Part shown: positions 45,273-53,799 of the stretch, one piece after another
Layout: each line of letters opens with the position of its first letter
Position numbering within the stretch: the stretch's first letter is position 1
From: Oscillibacter sp.
GTDB taxonomy: Bacteria > Bacillota > Clostridia > Oscillospirales > Oscillospiraceae
Assembly: GCA_017526785.1 (NCBI GenBank)
Contig: JAFXQV010000021.1
Span: 95,913-159,912, forward strand
Direction of reading: 5' to 3'
DNA: 64,000 bases
The notes under the pieces: generated by a model
Database searches by the model: none
Seen by the model: the letters and a program-made list of their open reading frames with translations, nothing else
What the model was told of the DNA's origin: nothing
Translations under genes and position numbers: made by a program

Positions 45273-48200
45273 ATGAGCGAAAAAGGCATGAAAGCGTTTC
45301 TCCGGCAACTGGACACCGTGCCGGAAATCGCGGAACTGATACGGCAGGTGGAGCGCGGGGAATGCCCGTCGGCCGTGACCGGTGTCCAGCCCGTGCAACG
45401 GGCTTGCGTGGGGGCGGCGGTGGCGTTGGCCGCGAACCGCCCCGCCGTGTTTGTGTGCGGCGACGAGCGCGAAGCCCGGCAGTTGGCGGCCGACCTGTCC
45501 GCGCTGACGGGGGAAACTTGCGCCACGCTCTCGGCGCGGGAGTGGGACTTTCACCCGGGTTCGATTAGTTCCCGCGAGTGGGAGCGGCGGCGCGTGGCGT
45601 CTCTGTGGCGCATGGCCTCGGGCGACGCCCGTTTGATAGTCGCGGCCGCCGACGCGCTCTTGCAGCGTACGATTCCCCCGCAACGTCTGTTGTCGCTGTC
45701 CGTGACGCTGGACATGAACAGCCGCGCCAACCTGTCCGAACTGGCGGAGCGTCTGACGCTGGCGGGTTACAGCCGTTGCGCGGAAGTGGAGGGAGCCGGA
45801 CAGTTTGCCGTACGCGGCGGCATTTTAGACGTGTTCCCGCCGCAGATGGAACAGCCCGTACGTTGTGAGTTTTTCGACGATGAGGTAGATTCCATGGGGC
45901 TTTTCGACCCCGCCACACAGCGCCGCACGGAAAATATATCGTCGGTACGCATACTCCCGGCGGCGGAAGTCCTCCCGCGTTGCGCCGACAATCTCCCCAA
46001 AGCGCTGGAGAAACTCGCCTCACACATCGCGAAGCGACGCCCCGCGCTGTCGGAACGTCTCCGCGCCGACGCGGAGCAGTTCCGCAACGGCACCGACCCC
46101 GGCGGGGTCGACCGTTACCTGTGCGCGGTCTACCCGGAAGCCGCGACGGGTCTGGACTATCTCCCGCGCGAATCGCTGGTGATTCTGTGCGAGAGCGGGC
46201 GCGTGGAGGAGCGTATCCGGGGGGCGCTGACGCAGACGCGGCAGGATGTCGAAACGCTGATGGAATCCGGCCTCATGGCGGGGGAGTTCGCCAACGTCCA
46301 ACTGTCCGCCGACGACTTCTATACCGCGCTGAAAGACTTCCCCGTGCTGATGGCGAACTCGTTGCCGACGGCGCGTTACCCGTTGCGCCCCTGCGGGCTG
46401 GTACACATCAACGCCCGGCAGTTGAGTTCCTACGGCGGGAGCCTCGAGACCGCCGCCGCTGACTTGGAACAGTACCGGGATTCCGGCACGGCCATGCTGG
46501 TACTGTGCGCCTCGGACAGCCGCGCCTTGAACCTGCACAAGTTATTAGAGGATAGAGGCATTTTCGCGGCGTTGTCGCTGAAAAGCGTCACCATGCCGCA
46601 AAAGGGAGAAATCCGTATCGCGTTAGGGGCGCTTTCGGCGGGGTGTGAGTGGCCTTACCTGAAACTGGCCGTCATGACGGAGGGACAGCTTTTCGCGACC
46701 CCGCAGAAAGCCCCGAAAGTCCACAAAAAGGCCTCGAACCGTCAGAAATTGCAGTCCTACTCCGACCTGTCCCCCGGTGACATCGTGGTACACGAACACC
46801 ACGGAATCGGGCGCTTCGCGGGCATTCAGCGCATGCCCGTGGACGGCGTGGAGAAGGACTATATCAAGATTGACTACGCGGGCGGGGACTGCCTCTACGT
46901 ACCCGCCACACAGCTTGACCAAGTCAGCAAGTATATCGGCGGCGGGGAGGACTCCGCCCCGGCGCGCCTGAACCGTCTGGGCGGCACCGACTGGGCGCGG
47001 CAGAAGAGCAAGGTCAAAAAGGCCGTGCAAGACCTCGCCAAGAGCCTTACGCAACTCTACGCCGAACGCCAGCGGCGGCCGGGCTACGCGTTCTCGCCGG
47101 ATTCCACATGGCAAAAGGAGTTTGAGGAGGCCTTCCCCTATGAGGAGACCGACGACCAGTTAAAGGCCATAGAGGAAATCAAGCGCGACATGGAGACGCC
47201 CCGCCCCATGGATAGGCTTCTGTGCGGCGATGTCGGCTACGGAAAGACGGAAGTCGCGTTACGCGCTATCATGAAGTGTATCTTGGACGGCAAGCAGGCG
47301 GCGATTTTAGTGCCGACGACGGTGCTTGCCCAACAGCACTACGCCACGGCGCGGGGGCGCTTCCAGAATTACCCCGTGCGCATTGAGACGCTTTCCCGCT
47401 TCACGCCCCCGAAAGAGGCGCGGCGCATTCTGTCCGCGACGCGTACGGGCGGCGTGGATTTGCTGATAGGCACGCACAAGCTCTTACAAAAGAGCATGGC
47501 CTTTCACAATCTCGGGCTGCTGGTCATCGACGAGGAACAGCGTTTCGGGGTCACGCACAAGGAGCGCCTCAAAGAGCTGAGCCGCCAAGTGGACGTTCTG
47601 ACGCTCTCGGCCACGCCGATTCCGCGTACGCTGAACATGGCGCTGTCCGGACTGCGCGACATGAGTACCATTGACGAGCCGCCCGCCGGACGCCAGCCCG
47701 TGCAAACTTACGTCATGGAGCATGATTGGGGCGTCCTCGCCGACGCCATGCGCCGCGAACTCGAACGCGGCGGGCAGGTGTACTATCTCCACAACCGCAT
47801 TGAGACCATGGACAGCACGGCGGCGCAGATACAGCGCTTGCTCGGCGAACAAGTCCGGGTCGTCATCGGACACGGGCGCATGGGAGAGCAGGAGCTTTCC
47901 GAAGTCATGCGGCGCATGGTCGACGGGGAGGCCGACGTGCTTGTGTGTACGACAATCATCGAGACGGGCATTGACATTCCGAACGTCAACACGCTGATTA
48001 TCGAGGACGCCGACCGGATGGGGCTTGCACAACTCCACCAGATACGCGGGCGAATCGGACGCAGTACGCGCCGCGCCTACGCTTGGATGACGTACCGGGA
48101 GGGCAAAATTCTGCAGGAAACGGCCTCTAAACGGCTTTCGGCAATCCGGGAATATGTCGAGTTCGGTTCGGGGTTCAAAATCGCCATGCGTGACTTGGAA

Positions 48201-48773
48201 ATCCGGGGCGCGGGGAACCTGCTGGGGCCGGAACAGTCCGGCTACCTCATGACGGTGGGGTACGACATGTATCTGAAACTCTTGGAGGAGGCCGTGTTAG
48301 AGGAACAGGGCAAGAAGCGGGAAACCGAGTGCGCGGCGGATTTGACGGTCAACGCCAACATTCCCGAAAAGTACGTTCCGTCGGCGGAACAGCGCATGGA
48401 TTTATACCGGCGTATCGCGGCAATCAGGGAGGACGAGGACGCGTCCGACCTGCTGGACGAGTGCGTCGACCGTTACGGAGACGCGCCGAAGCCGGTGCTT
48501 GCGTTGCTGGACGTGGCACTGTTGCGCGCGGCGGCGGCGCGGGAGGGCGTGTCGGACATCACGCAGAAGGGCGACGAAATCCGCTTCACGCTGGCGGACT
48601 TCCACGCCGAAACGGTGGTCACGCTGTGCGGCCTGAACAAGTATCGGCGCAAGCTGACGCTTTCGGCGGGACAGCCGCCCGCGCTGACGCTGAAACTTTC
48701 CAAGGGCGCGGACGTACTCGACGCCGCCCGCGAACTCGTGGACGACCTGCGCCTGTCCGCAAGCGGCGCTTGA
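45273..48773 (+). CDS. mfd: Transcription-repair coupling factor Mfd
   Basis: A 1166-residue SF2 translocase that removes stalled RNA polymerase and recruits UvrA. UvrB-like N-domains (1-350) are followed by the RNA polymerase-interacting domain ([22 protein letters not shown], about 500), helicase motifs [14 protein letters not shown] (Walker A), DEEQRFG (DEEQ box), [23 protein letters not shown], and the C-terminal TRCF domain. Length is typical. The start ATG at 45273 has an AGGGG site. Confidence 0.96.
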   Translation: MSEKGMKAFLRQLDTVPEIAELIRQVERGECPSAVTGVQPVQRACVGAAVALAANRPAVFVCGDEREARQLAADLSALTGETCATLSAREWDFHPGSISSREWERRRVASLWRMASGDARLIVAAADALLQRTIPPQRLLSLSVTLDMNSRANLSELAERLTLAGYSRCAEVEGAGQFAVRGGILDVFPPQMEQPVRCEFFDDEVDSMGLFDPATQRRTENISSVRILPAAEVLPRCADNLPKALEKLASHIAKRRPALSERLRADAEQFRNGTDPGGVDRYLCAVYPEAATGLDYLPRESLVILCESGRVEERIRGALTQTRQDVETLMESGLMAGEFANVQLSADDFYTALKDFPVLMANSLPTARYPLRPCGLVHINARQLSSYGGSLETAAADLEQYRDSGTAMLVLCASDSRALNLHKLLEDRGIFAALSLKSVTMPQKGEIRIALGALSAGCEWPYLKLAVMTEGQLFATPQKAPKVHKKASNRQKLQSYSDLSPGDIVVHEHHGIGRFAGIQRMPVDGVEKDYIKIDYAGGDCLYVPATQLDQVSKYIGGGEDSAPARLNRLGGTDWARQKSKVKKAVQDLAKSLTQLYAERQRRPGYAFSPDSTWQKEFEEAFPYEETDDQLKAIEEIKRDMETPRPMDRLLCGDVGYGKTEVALRAIMKCILDGKQAAILVPTTVLAQQHYATARGRFQNYPVRIETLSRFTPPKEARRILSATRTGGVDLLIGTHKLLQKSMAFHNLGLLVIDEEQRFGVTHKERLKELSRQVDVLTLSATPIPRTLNMALSGLRDMSTIDEPPAGRQPVQTYVMEHDWGVLADAMRRELERGGQVYYLHNRIETMDSTAAQIQRLLGEQVRVVIGHGRMGEQELSEVMRRMVDGEADVLVCTTIIETGIDIPNVNTLIIEDADRMGLAQLHQIRGRIGRSTRRAYAWMTYREGKILQETASKRLSAIREYVEFGSGFKIAMRDLEIRGAGNLLGPEQSGYLMTVGYDMYLKLLEEAVLEEQGKKRETECAADLTVNANIPEKYVPSAEQRMDLYRRIAAIREDEDASDLLDECVDRYGDAPKPVLALLDVALLRAAAAREGVSDITQKGDEIRFTLADFHAETVVTLCGLNKYRRKLTLSAGQPPALTLKLSKGADVLDAARELVDDLRLSASGA

Positions 48774-48798
48774 TATTCCGCGTCGTTTCTGTTACCAT
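48770..48798 (+). promoter_or_regulatory. Promoter of the MNT-HEPN pair
   Basis: TTGATA (48770-48775, overlapping the mfd stop), 17 bases, TACCAT (48793-48798), followed by a strong TTGGAGGTGAT ribosome site. Confidence 0.6.
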
Positions 48799-48816
48799 GA
48801 TTTTGGAGGTGATATC

Positions 48817-49173
48817 ATGGGGGATTTGCCGATACTGTCTCCGGCGCAAGTTCAAGAGACCGTACGTCAGTTACATGACGGAATGACAATCTTGTTTCCG
48901 GGTGAAGTCATGGACGTGATTTTGTATGGCTCCTATGCCCGCGGGGAGGCGCAGCCGGGTTCCGATTTGGACGTGATGGTGTTGCTGGACACCTCGCGGG
49001 AGGATATCGCCAAAAGAAAATGGGATATTAGCGGCATAGGCTTTGAATTGTCACTTGATTGTGGTGTTATGGTGTCACTCTTTGTGGAAAACCGGACTTT
49101 TTTCCAGACATTTTTGCCCGCGCTCCCGTTTTTCCAGAACGTTTCAAAGGAAGGGATACGCTTCTATGGATGA
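48817..49173 (+). CDS. Minimal nucleotidyltransferase (MNT), antitoxin-like
   Basis: A 118-residue MNT-domain protein. The active-site motif GSYARGEAQPGSDLDVMVLL (GSxxxG...SDxD) is complete, so it could bind ATP and transfer AMP. In MntA-HepT systems such a protein AMPylates and silences its HEPN partner. It overlaps the next gene, which is HEPN-like, by 8 bases. Preceded by GGAGGTGAT. It is the first gene of the accessory pocket between mfd and mnmA. Confidence 0.88.
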   Translation: MGDLPILSPAQVQETVRQLHDGMTILFPGEVMDVILYGSYARGEAQPGSDLDVMVLLDTSREDIAKRKWDISGIGFELSLDCGVMVSLFVENRTFFQTFLPALPFFQNVSKEGIRFYG

Positions 49174-49573
49174 ACAGATGAAGGCGGATTTGTCGCGCTA
49201 TCGAATCACCCGTGCGGAAGAAATGCTTTCCGCCGCACAGCGGGAACACGAAGCCGGGGATGACTACACCGCGAATAACCGCGCCTATTACTGTGTGTTC
49301 CACGCAATCCGGGCAATTTTAGCGCTGGATGGGGAGGATTACAAAAGGCACTCCGCGATTCTTTCCAAATTCAACCAAAAATATGTAAAAACGGGGATAT
49401 TTGATTCAAGTTTCGGGAGGATGATTTATCATATCTCGGAAACGCGGAATCAGAGCGACTATGAGGACTATTACGTCTGTACCCCGGAGGAGACGGCGGA
49501 ACTCATCGCAAACGCCGCACAGTTTTTACGGGCGGTGCGTGATTATCTGGAAACCCGGTGCGGCATATCCTGA
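49166..49573 (+). CDS. HEPN-domain protein, partner of the MNT gene
   Basis: A 135-residue all-helical protein: RAEEMLSAAQREHEAGDDYTANNRAYYCVFHAIRAIL is typical of COG1895-type HEPN proteins. At the usual RNase motif it reads RNQSDYEDYY: the Arg and Asn are kept but the expected histidine 4-6 residues later is not, leaving several tyrosines that could be AMPylation targets. The start ATG at 49166 lies inside the MNT gene. It may be a toxin of a divergent MNT-HEPN pair or a non-nuclease variant. Confidence 0.85.
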   Translation: MDEQMKADLSRYRITRAEEMLSAAQREHEAGDDYTANNRAYYCVFHAIRAILALDGEDYKRHSAILSKFNQKYVKTGIFDSSFGRMIYHISETRNQSDYEDYYVCTPEETAELIANAAQFLRAVRDYLETRCGIS

Positions 49574-49626
49574 AAAAGGCTGACAGAAACGGCGTTGCAC
49601 CGTTTCTGTCGGCTTTTCCATGGGCG

Positions 49627-49845
49627 TCAGCGCTTTTCCGGCTCGCTGAAATCAATCACAAACAGGTCGTTGGGCGTGCATTCCAGCACTTGGCAGAGCG
49701 TTTCCAGCGTCTCGAAGCGGATTCCGCGTGTCTGCTGTCCGACCATGCGGCACACGTTCTGATAGCTGATTCCCATTTGTCTGCTGAGCCAGTAGCGGGT
49801 TTTCCCGCGCTGTTCGAGGAGCGCGGCAATATTCAGGCGAATCAT
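49627..49845 (-). CDS. Small XRE-family (Cro/CI-type) HTH regulator
   Basis: A 72-residue single-domain regulator: MIRLNIAALLEQRGKTRYWLS, helix-turn-helix ISYQNVCRMVGQQTRGIRF, then LETLCQVLECTPNDLFVID. This is the HTH_26 subclass common in clostridia and mobile elements. The start is the ATG at 49845 with GGAGAG 7 bases upstream. It is divergent from the 53-residue ORF, and an operator-like palindrome lies between them. Confidence 0.88.
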   Translation of the reverse strand: MIRLNIAALLEQRGKTRYWLSRQMGISYQNVCRMVGQQTRGIRFETLETLCQVLECTPNDLFVIDFSEPEKR

Positions 49846-49898
49846 ATGGCATCTCTCCATTATGGAATGTTTAGATACCATTTTATGTAAATTCGCCC

Positions 49899-49935
49899 TT
49901 GCGCCGTACCTGTAAACATGATATGATGTATACAT
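49899..49935 (+). promoter_or_regulatory. Promoter with palindromic operator between divergent XRE gene and 53-residue ORF
   Basis: TTGCGC (49899-49904), 17 bases, TATGAT (49922-49927). A perfect 10-bp palindrome ATGTATACAT (49926-49935) overlaps the -10 box and is flanked by GATATG and CATATC. It is a likely binding site for the divergent XRE repressor. Confidence 0.55.
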
Positions 49936-49956
49936 ACCATATCGGGAGGGGTTGTC

Positions 49957-50118
49957 ATGGCGGACTGGAAGGAAATGTATTTGAAAATGTTCCGCGCCTC
50001 TGAAAAGGCCATGCGGATTCTCGAAGAGGCGCAACTGGAATGCGAAGAAATGTACATGCGGGACGGCGACGGCGAAGATGAGTGTCCGCCGGACGAGCCG
50101 CCCGCCACGGAAACATAA
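49957..50118 (+). CDS. 53-residue acidic protein, unknown
   Basis: ATG at 49957 with GGGAGGGG 7 bases upstream; stop TAA at 50116-50118. The product, MADWKEMYLKMFRASEKAMR..., is an amphipathic helix followed by a very acidic tail ending PPDEPPATET. Its own promoter and strong ribosome site, plus coding-like composition, make it likely real despite its size. Divergent pairing with an XRE regulator suggests a repressed small effector, but I cannot name a family. Confidence 0.65.
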   Translation: MADWKEMYLKMFRASEKAMRILEEAQLECEEMYMRDGDGEDECPPDEPPATET

Positions 50119-50195
50119 CCCGCGCCAACGGATGACAGACACGGTTTTCCCGTCGCTGTCGTCCGTTTTTTGTCATTCCACGGATACCCTAAGAT

Positions 50196-50243
50196 AACAA
50201 TACTACAGTATTGTTAAAAAGTCAAGTATTGATGAACAATAGT
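50196..50243. promoter_or_regulatory. Four-half-site operator upstream of the tandem XRE genes
   Basis: Half-site AACAATACT or its inverse occurs four times in 48 bases: AACAATACT (50196-50204), AGTATTGTT (50207-50215), AGTATTGAT (50225-50233) and AACAATAGT (50235-50243). The first pair forms a clear dyad. Placement just before the first XRE gene suggests autoregulation. Confidence 0.65.
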
Positions 50244-50274
50244 ATAGGAATCTTAAACTTAGGGGTATTTCTCT

Positions 50275-50577
50275 ATGTTGAATTACAAGTTAGGGCAACA
50301 GATACGCACTTTGCGCGAAGCACGAAACATCAGTCAGGTGGAATTAGGCAAGCGCTTAGGGATATCCAAACAAAGTGTGTGTAACTGGGAAAATGACAAT
50401 GTACAGCCGTCCGTGGAAATGCTGGTACGTCTGGCGTCTCTGTTCTCCGTCTCCACGGATTATTTGCTTGGCTTTGAACCCGGAGCGTATATCGACGTAA
50501 CCGGACTGTCCAATGAAATGATTGAACATTTGCGTCAGATTGCGGAAGCCCTGAAAGCGGCTGAAAAACGGGGATGA
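50275..50577 (+). CDS. XRE-family HTH regulator, tandem copy 1
   Basis: A 100-residue regulator: HTH in QVELGKRLGISKQSVCNWEND with the recognition helix at about 28-40, then SVEMLVRLASLFSVSTDYLLGFE and a C-terminal amphipathic helix likely for dimerisation. It is a close paralogue of the next gene, sharing most residues. The ribosome site is modest (TAGGGG, far from the start). Confidence 0.92.
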   Translation: MLNYKLGQQIRTLREARNISQVELGKRLGISKQSVCNWENDNVQPSVEMLVRLASLFSVSTDYLLGFEPGAYIDVTGLSNEMIEHLRQIAEALKAAEKRG

Positions 50578-50611
50578 AGTATATCAATCATGAACTTACG
50601 GGGTATGTTGT

Positions 50612-50908
50612 ATGCTGAATTACAAACTCCATGAACAGATTAAGAAGTTACGCGAAGCAAGAAGATTCAGTCAAGTAGAATTGGGAAAGCGTTTGGGCGT
50701 CACAAAAGCCTGTATTTGTAATTGGGAAAATGACAACGCGCAACCCTCTGTGGAAATGTTGGTACGTCTTGCGTCTTTTTTCTCTGTCTCCACGGACTAC
50801 ATGCTGGGCTTTGAACCCGGAGAGTATATCGACGTGACCGGGTTGCCGGATGAGGTCATTGCCCATGTGCGGCAGATTGTCGAGGATTTGAAGGCTTCAA
50901 CAGTTTAA
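50612..50908 (+). CDS. XRE-family HTH regulator, tandem copy 2
   Basis: A 98-residue paralogue of the preceding gene. The framework is the same, but the recognition helix differs (VTKACICNWEND against ISKQSVCNWEND), so the two may read different operators. It starts 34 bases after copy 1, with a similar leader motif (ACTTACGGGGTAT against ACTTAGGGGTAT), suggesting the upstream sequence was duplicated with the gene. Confidence 0.92.
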   Translation: MLNYKLHEQIKKLREARRFSQVELGKRLGVTKACICNWENDNAQPSVEMLVRLASFFSVSTDYMLGFEPGEYIDVTGLPDEVIAHVRQIVEDLKASTV

Positions 50909-50959
50909 AGAAACTCTATCTAAAAATGGCGTTTCCATCGCCGGGGCAGGGCATTTTTT

Positions 50960-51000
50960 AGCCGCGCTTTGCCACCGTCAAGCGACAGAAGCGCGGCTGT
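50960..51000. other. Hairpin between convergent XRE and mnmA genes
   Basis: AGCCGCGCTT is inverted as AAGCGCGGCT with a loop of about 20 bases. A T-run lies on the outer side of the left arm only; it may stop transcripts arriving on the minus strand poorly. It marks the end of the accessory pocket. Confidence 0.5.
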
Positions 51001-52044
51001 TCAATTTACGGCGGTAATCGTGCCGCCGCCGAGGACGACATCATTTCTGTACAGCACGACGGCCTGTCCGGTGGTAATGGCGCGCTGGGGCGCGTCGAAA
51101 CGTATTGTCACCGTGCCGTCCGGCGACGGCGACACGTCGGCGGGGGCTTCCGTATGGCGGTAGCGAATCTTCGCGCAAGCCCGAAACGGCGCGTCAGGCG
51201 GCGGAATCGCGCCCCACACCCAGTCGTCCGACACCAGTTCCCGCCGGAATAGGGCTTCGTTTGTGCCGAGTGTCACTGTGTTGTCCGGCATCGACTTCCC
51301 GCACACATACAGCGGTTCCGGGGCGCTGACGCCTAAGCCCTTGCGCTGTCCGAGCGTGTAGCGAACCGCGCCGCGGTGTACGCCCAGCACCCGCCCGTCG
51401 GTGTCGAGAATGTCGCCGGGCGGGTAGGTCTTCCCGGTGTAACGTTCCAGAAATCCGGCGTAGTCGCCGCCGGGGATGAAGCATATGTCTTGGCTGTCGC
51501 GCTTGTGCGCGTTGAGAAACCCCTGTTCGGCGGCGATTTGGCGCGTTTCGGCTTTGGTGAGGCGGCCGAGCGGGAACAGCGTCCGCGAAAGCTGTGCCTG
51601 CGTCAGGCAGGCCAGCACGTAACTTTGGTCGCGGGCGGCCTCCAGACCCTTGCGCACCGCCCAGCGCGACGCCGACGGCGTCCAGCAAATCCGGGCATAG
51701 TGTCCGGTGGCGATGTAGTCCGCGCCCATGTCGCGGGCGATTTCCAACAGCGTCCCGAACTTCAGAAAGCGGTTGCAGGTCACGCACGGGTTGGGCGTGT
51801 CGCCGCGCTCATAGCTCCGCACAAACGGCGCTATCACGCGTTCGGCGAACTCCTCGCGCAAGTCCGCGACGGTGTGCGGAATGCCGAGCCGCCGCGCCAC
51901 GTCGGCGGCGTCGCGTACGTCGGCGGTCTCGTCGCGCTGGCGCATGGTCACGCCGACGCATTTGTAGCCCTGCCGGAGTAAGAGCCACGCCGTGACGCTG
52001 GAATCCACGCCGCCGCTCATGGCAATCATGACTTTTCTGCCCAT
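51001..52044 (-). CDS. mnmA: tRNA-specific 2-thiouridylase MnmA
   Basis: A 347-residue enzyme that thiolates U34 of Lys, Glu and Gln tRNAs. The PP-loop is IAMSGGVDSSVTAWLL; the catalytic cysteines are in GDTPNPCVTCNRFLKF and DSQDICFIP; YTLGQRKGLGV and the C-terminal beta-barrel follow. The ATG at 52044 has a GAGGTG site 8 bases before it. Its sulphur donor (an IscS/NifS-type desulphurase) is not in the window. Confidence 0.96.
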   Translation of the reverse strand: MGRKVMIAMSGGVDSSVTAWLLLRQGYKCVGVTMRQRDETADVRDAADVARRLGIPHTVADLREEFAERVIAPFVRSYERGDTPNPCVTCNRFLKFGTLLEIARDMGADYIATGHYARICWTPSASRWAVRKGLEAARDQSYVLACLTQAQLSRTLFPLGRLTKAETRQIAAEQGFLNAHKRDSQDICFIPGGDYAGFLERYTGKTYPPGDILDTDGRVLGVHRGAVRYTLGQRKGLGVSAPEPLYVCGKSMPDNTVTLGTNEALFRRELVSDDWVWGAIPPPDAPFRACAKIRYRHTEAPADVSPSPDGTVTIRFDAPQRAITTGQAVVLYRNDVVLGGGTITAVN

Positions 52045-52126
52045 AATGACACCTCTTTTCGTTGGAGAAAGGATATCATATCGTGCTTTTCCTGTCAAGA
52101 TAGTATGAAAATAGAAATAATGGCGG

Positions 52127-52696
52127 TCACAAAAGGGCGTCGTACTTTGCGCGGTCGCGCCGGATTGCTTTCCGGTATCTGTCCTCCTCGGAGAACACAC
52201 AGCCGCAATATTTTTGCATGTAGAAACCCAGTTCCCGGGCGCGGCGGTTGCCCTCGCGGAAGTTCTCCCGGAAGTCCCGGTACAGAAACTCCACGCCGTA
52301 CTGTTGCGCGTAACGCCGCCCGGCGTCTGCAATGCCGTCGTGGTCTTGGTACGTGCTGGCAAGCAGTGTCGACGTGAACGCCGGAAAGCCGTGTCCGGCG
52401 GCGAAACGCGCCGTCTCCTCCATGCGGTGTTCGTAACAGTATCTGCAACGGTGTTCGATGTCGTCGGCGACGGCGCGGACAAAGTCGCGCAGGCCGTACG
52501 CATCCTTTACGATAAGTTCCATGCCGACAGTCGGGGCGTATTCCAGCAGGCAATTCCGCCGCGCTTCGTACTCCTTCCACGGGTGAATGTTGGGGTTGTA
52601 CCAGAACGCGACAGGCTCGATATCTTCGGCGCGTAACGGCTCGATACAGCTCAGCGAACACGGCGCGCAACAGCAATGTAACAGAACATGGTTCAT
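52127..52696 (-). CDS. queH: Epoxyqueuosine reductase QueH
   Basis: A 189-residue member of the DUF208 family, the non-cobalamin enzyme for the last step of queuosine synthesis. Cysteines that ligate the iron-sulphur cluster and second metal are in LLHCCCAPCS, HRCRYCYEHR and YCGCVFSEEDRY. The conserved FWYNPNIHPWKEYEARR confirms the family. It directly precedes mnmA, so two genes acting on tRNA wobble position 34 are together. Confidence 0.95.
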   Translation of the reverse strand: MNHVLLHCCCAPCSLSCIEPLRAEDIEPVAFWYNPNIHPWKEYEARRNCLLEYAPTVGMELIVKDAYGLRDFVRAVADDIEHRCRYCYEHRMEETARFAAGHGFPAFTSTLLASTYQDHDGIADAGRRYAQQYGVEFLYRDFRENFREGNRRARELGFYMQKYCGCVFSEEDRYRKAIRRDRAKYDALL

Positions 52697-52706
52697 TGTC
52701 GCTCCT

Positions 52707-53573
52707 CTATTTGCGTCGTTCGGACAGAGAACGGGCTAATTCCGACAAAAAACCGTCCTTGTCATATGCCGCTACCGCCTCAATCGCCTCTTGTGTACAC
52801 GTCCGGACGAGTTCGGCGCATTTGTCCACGCCGAACAGGTCGACATAGGTCACTTTGCCGCTCTCCTTGTCGGAACCAATGGGCTTGCCGAGTTCGGCCG
52901 CGTCGGCGGTCACGTCCAATACGTCGTCCTGTATCTGGAACGCAAGCCCGATTTTGTGTCCGTACGTCCCGGCGGCGTCGGACAGTCCCGGCGTGCCGGA
53001 AATGGCCGCGCCCAACTGGCAAGCCCCCGCAATCATTGCCCCGGTTTTCAGGCGGTGTACCTCCCGGATTTCCTCCAAGGTTTTGGGCGCGTGGAGCGTG
53101 TCTAAAACCTGTCCGGCACCCATGCCCGACGCCCCCGACGCTTCGGCGAGTATCCGTACGCACTGTATCCGGGTTTCGGCGTCCAGCCCGGGGGCGTCAG
53201 CGATGAGCCGGAACGCCTCCGCAAACAGGGCGTCTCCGGCGAGTACGGCCAAGGTCTCCCCGTAGGCCTTGTGATTCGACGGACGCCCGCGCCGGAAGTC
53301 GTCGTCGTCCATGCAGGGCAGGTCGTCGTGAATCAGGGAAAACGTGTGGACGAGTTCCACGGCACAGCCCACCGGCAAGGCCTTGCGCCAGTCCGGCGTC
53401 CCCAGATGTGCGAAGGCGAGCGTCAGCACGGGGCGGATACGCTTCCCGCCCGCCAGCAGACTGTAACGCATGGCCTCGTATAAGTCCGCCCACGGCACTT
53501 TGTCCGTGAACAGGCCGCCCAGATACGTTTCCACCGCCTCACGGTACGCGTCATATTGTCGCTCGAAACTCAT
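52707..53573 (-). CDS. ispA: Polyprenyl (farnesyl/geranylgeranyl) diphosphate synthase
   Basis: A 288-residue trans-prenyltransferase. The first Asp-rich motif is LIHDDLPCMDDDDFRRGRPS with the two-residue insertion of bacterial farnesyl diphosphate synthases; the second is FQIQDDVLD. GGKRIRPVL binds diphosphate. It makes the precursor of undecaprenyl phosphate and quinones. It overlaps xseB by 4 bases, a common Firmicutes arrangement. Confidence 0.95.
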   Translation of the reverse strand: MSFERQYDAYREAVETYLGGLFTDKVPWADLYEAMRYSLLAGGKRIRPVLTLAFAHLGTPDWRKALPVGCAVELVHTFSLIHDDLPCMDDDDFRRGRPSNHKAYGETLAVLAGDALFAEAFRLIADAPGLDAETRIQCVRILAEASGASGMGAGQVLDTLHAPKTLEEIREVHRLKTGAMIAGACQLGAAISGTPGLSDAAGTYGHKIGLAFQIQDDVLDVTADAAELGKPIGSDKESGKVTYVDLFGVDKCAELVRTCTQEAIEAVAAYDKDGFLSELARSLSERRK

Positions 53574-53797
53574 GTCGGCTCCTCCCCTCCCGCGAACGGC
53601 GTCTCAATCGGCGCGCCGTCGGAACCCTTCATCAGTTTGACTACTTTTTGCTCGGCGCGGTCGAGTTCCCCGGAACAGTCCGCGATTAAGGCCGTGCCTT
53701 CCTCGAAAAGCGTCAGAGAGTCCGCTAACGGCGCGTCGCCGCGCTCCAGACGCGCTACGATTTCCTCCAAGCGTCCAAGTTTCTGTTCAAAGGTCAT
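53570..53797 (-). CDS. xseB: Exodeoxyribonuclease VII small subunit
   Basis: A 75-residue XseB: MTFEQKLGRLEEIVARLERGDAPLADSL and LFEEGTALIADCSGELDRAEQKV are diagnostic. The start is the ATG at 53797 with GGAGG 6 bases upstream; the TTG at 53803 is unlikely. Several copies coat XseA to form the single-strand exonuclease. It starts 2 bases past the xseA stop region and overlaps ispA. Confidence 0.94.
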   Translation of the reverse strand: MTFEQKLGRLEEIVARLERGDAPLADSLTLFEEGTALIADCSGELDRAEQKVVKLMKGSDGAPIETPFAGGEEPT

Positions 53798-53799
53798 GC

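Noticed and set aside
48774-50908. Accessory pocket between mfd and mnmA as a prophage or integrative element
   Set aside because: No integrase, transposase, attachment repeats or structural genes; only small regulators and a toxin-antitoxin-like pair.
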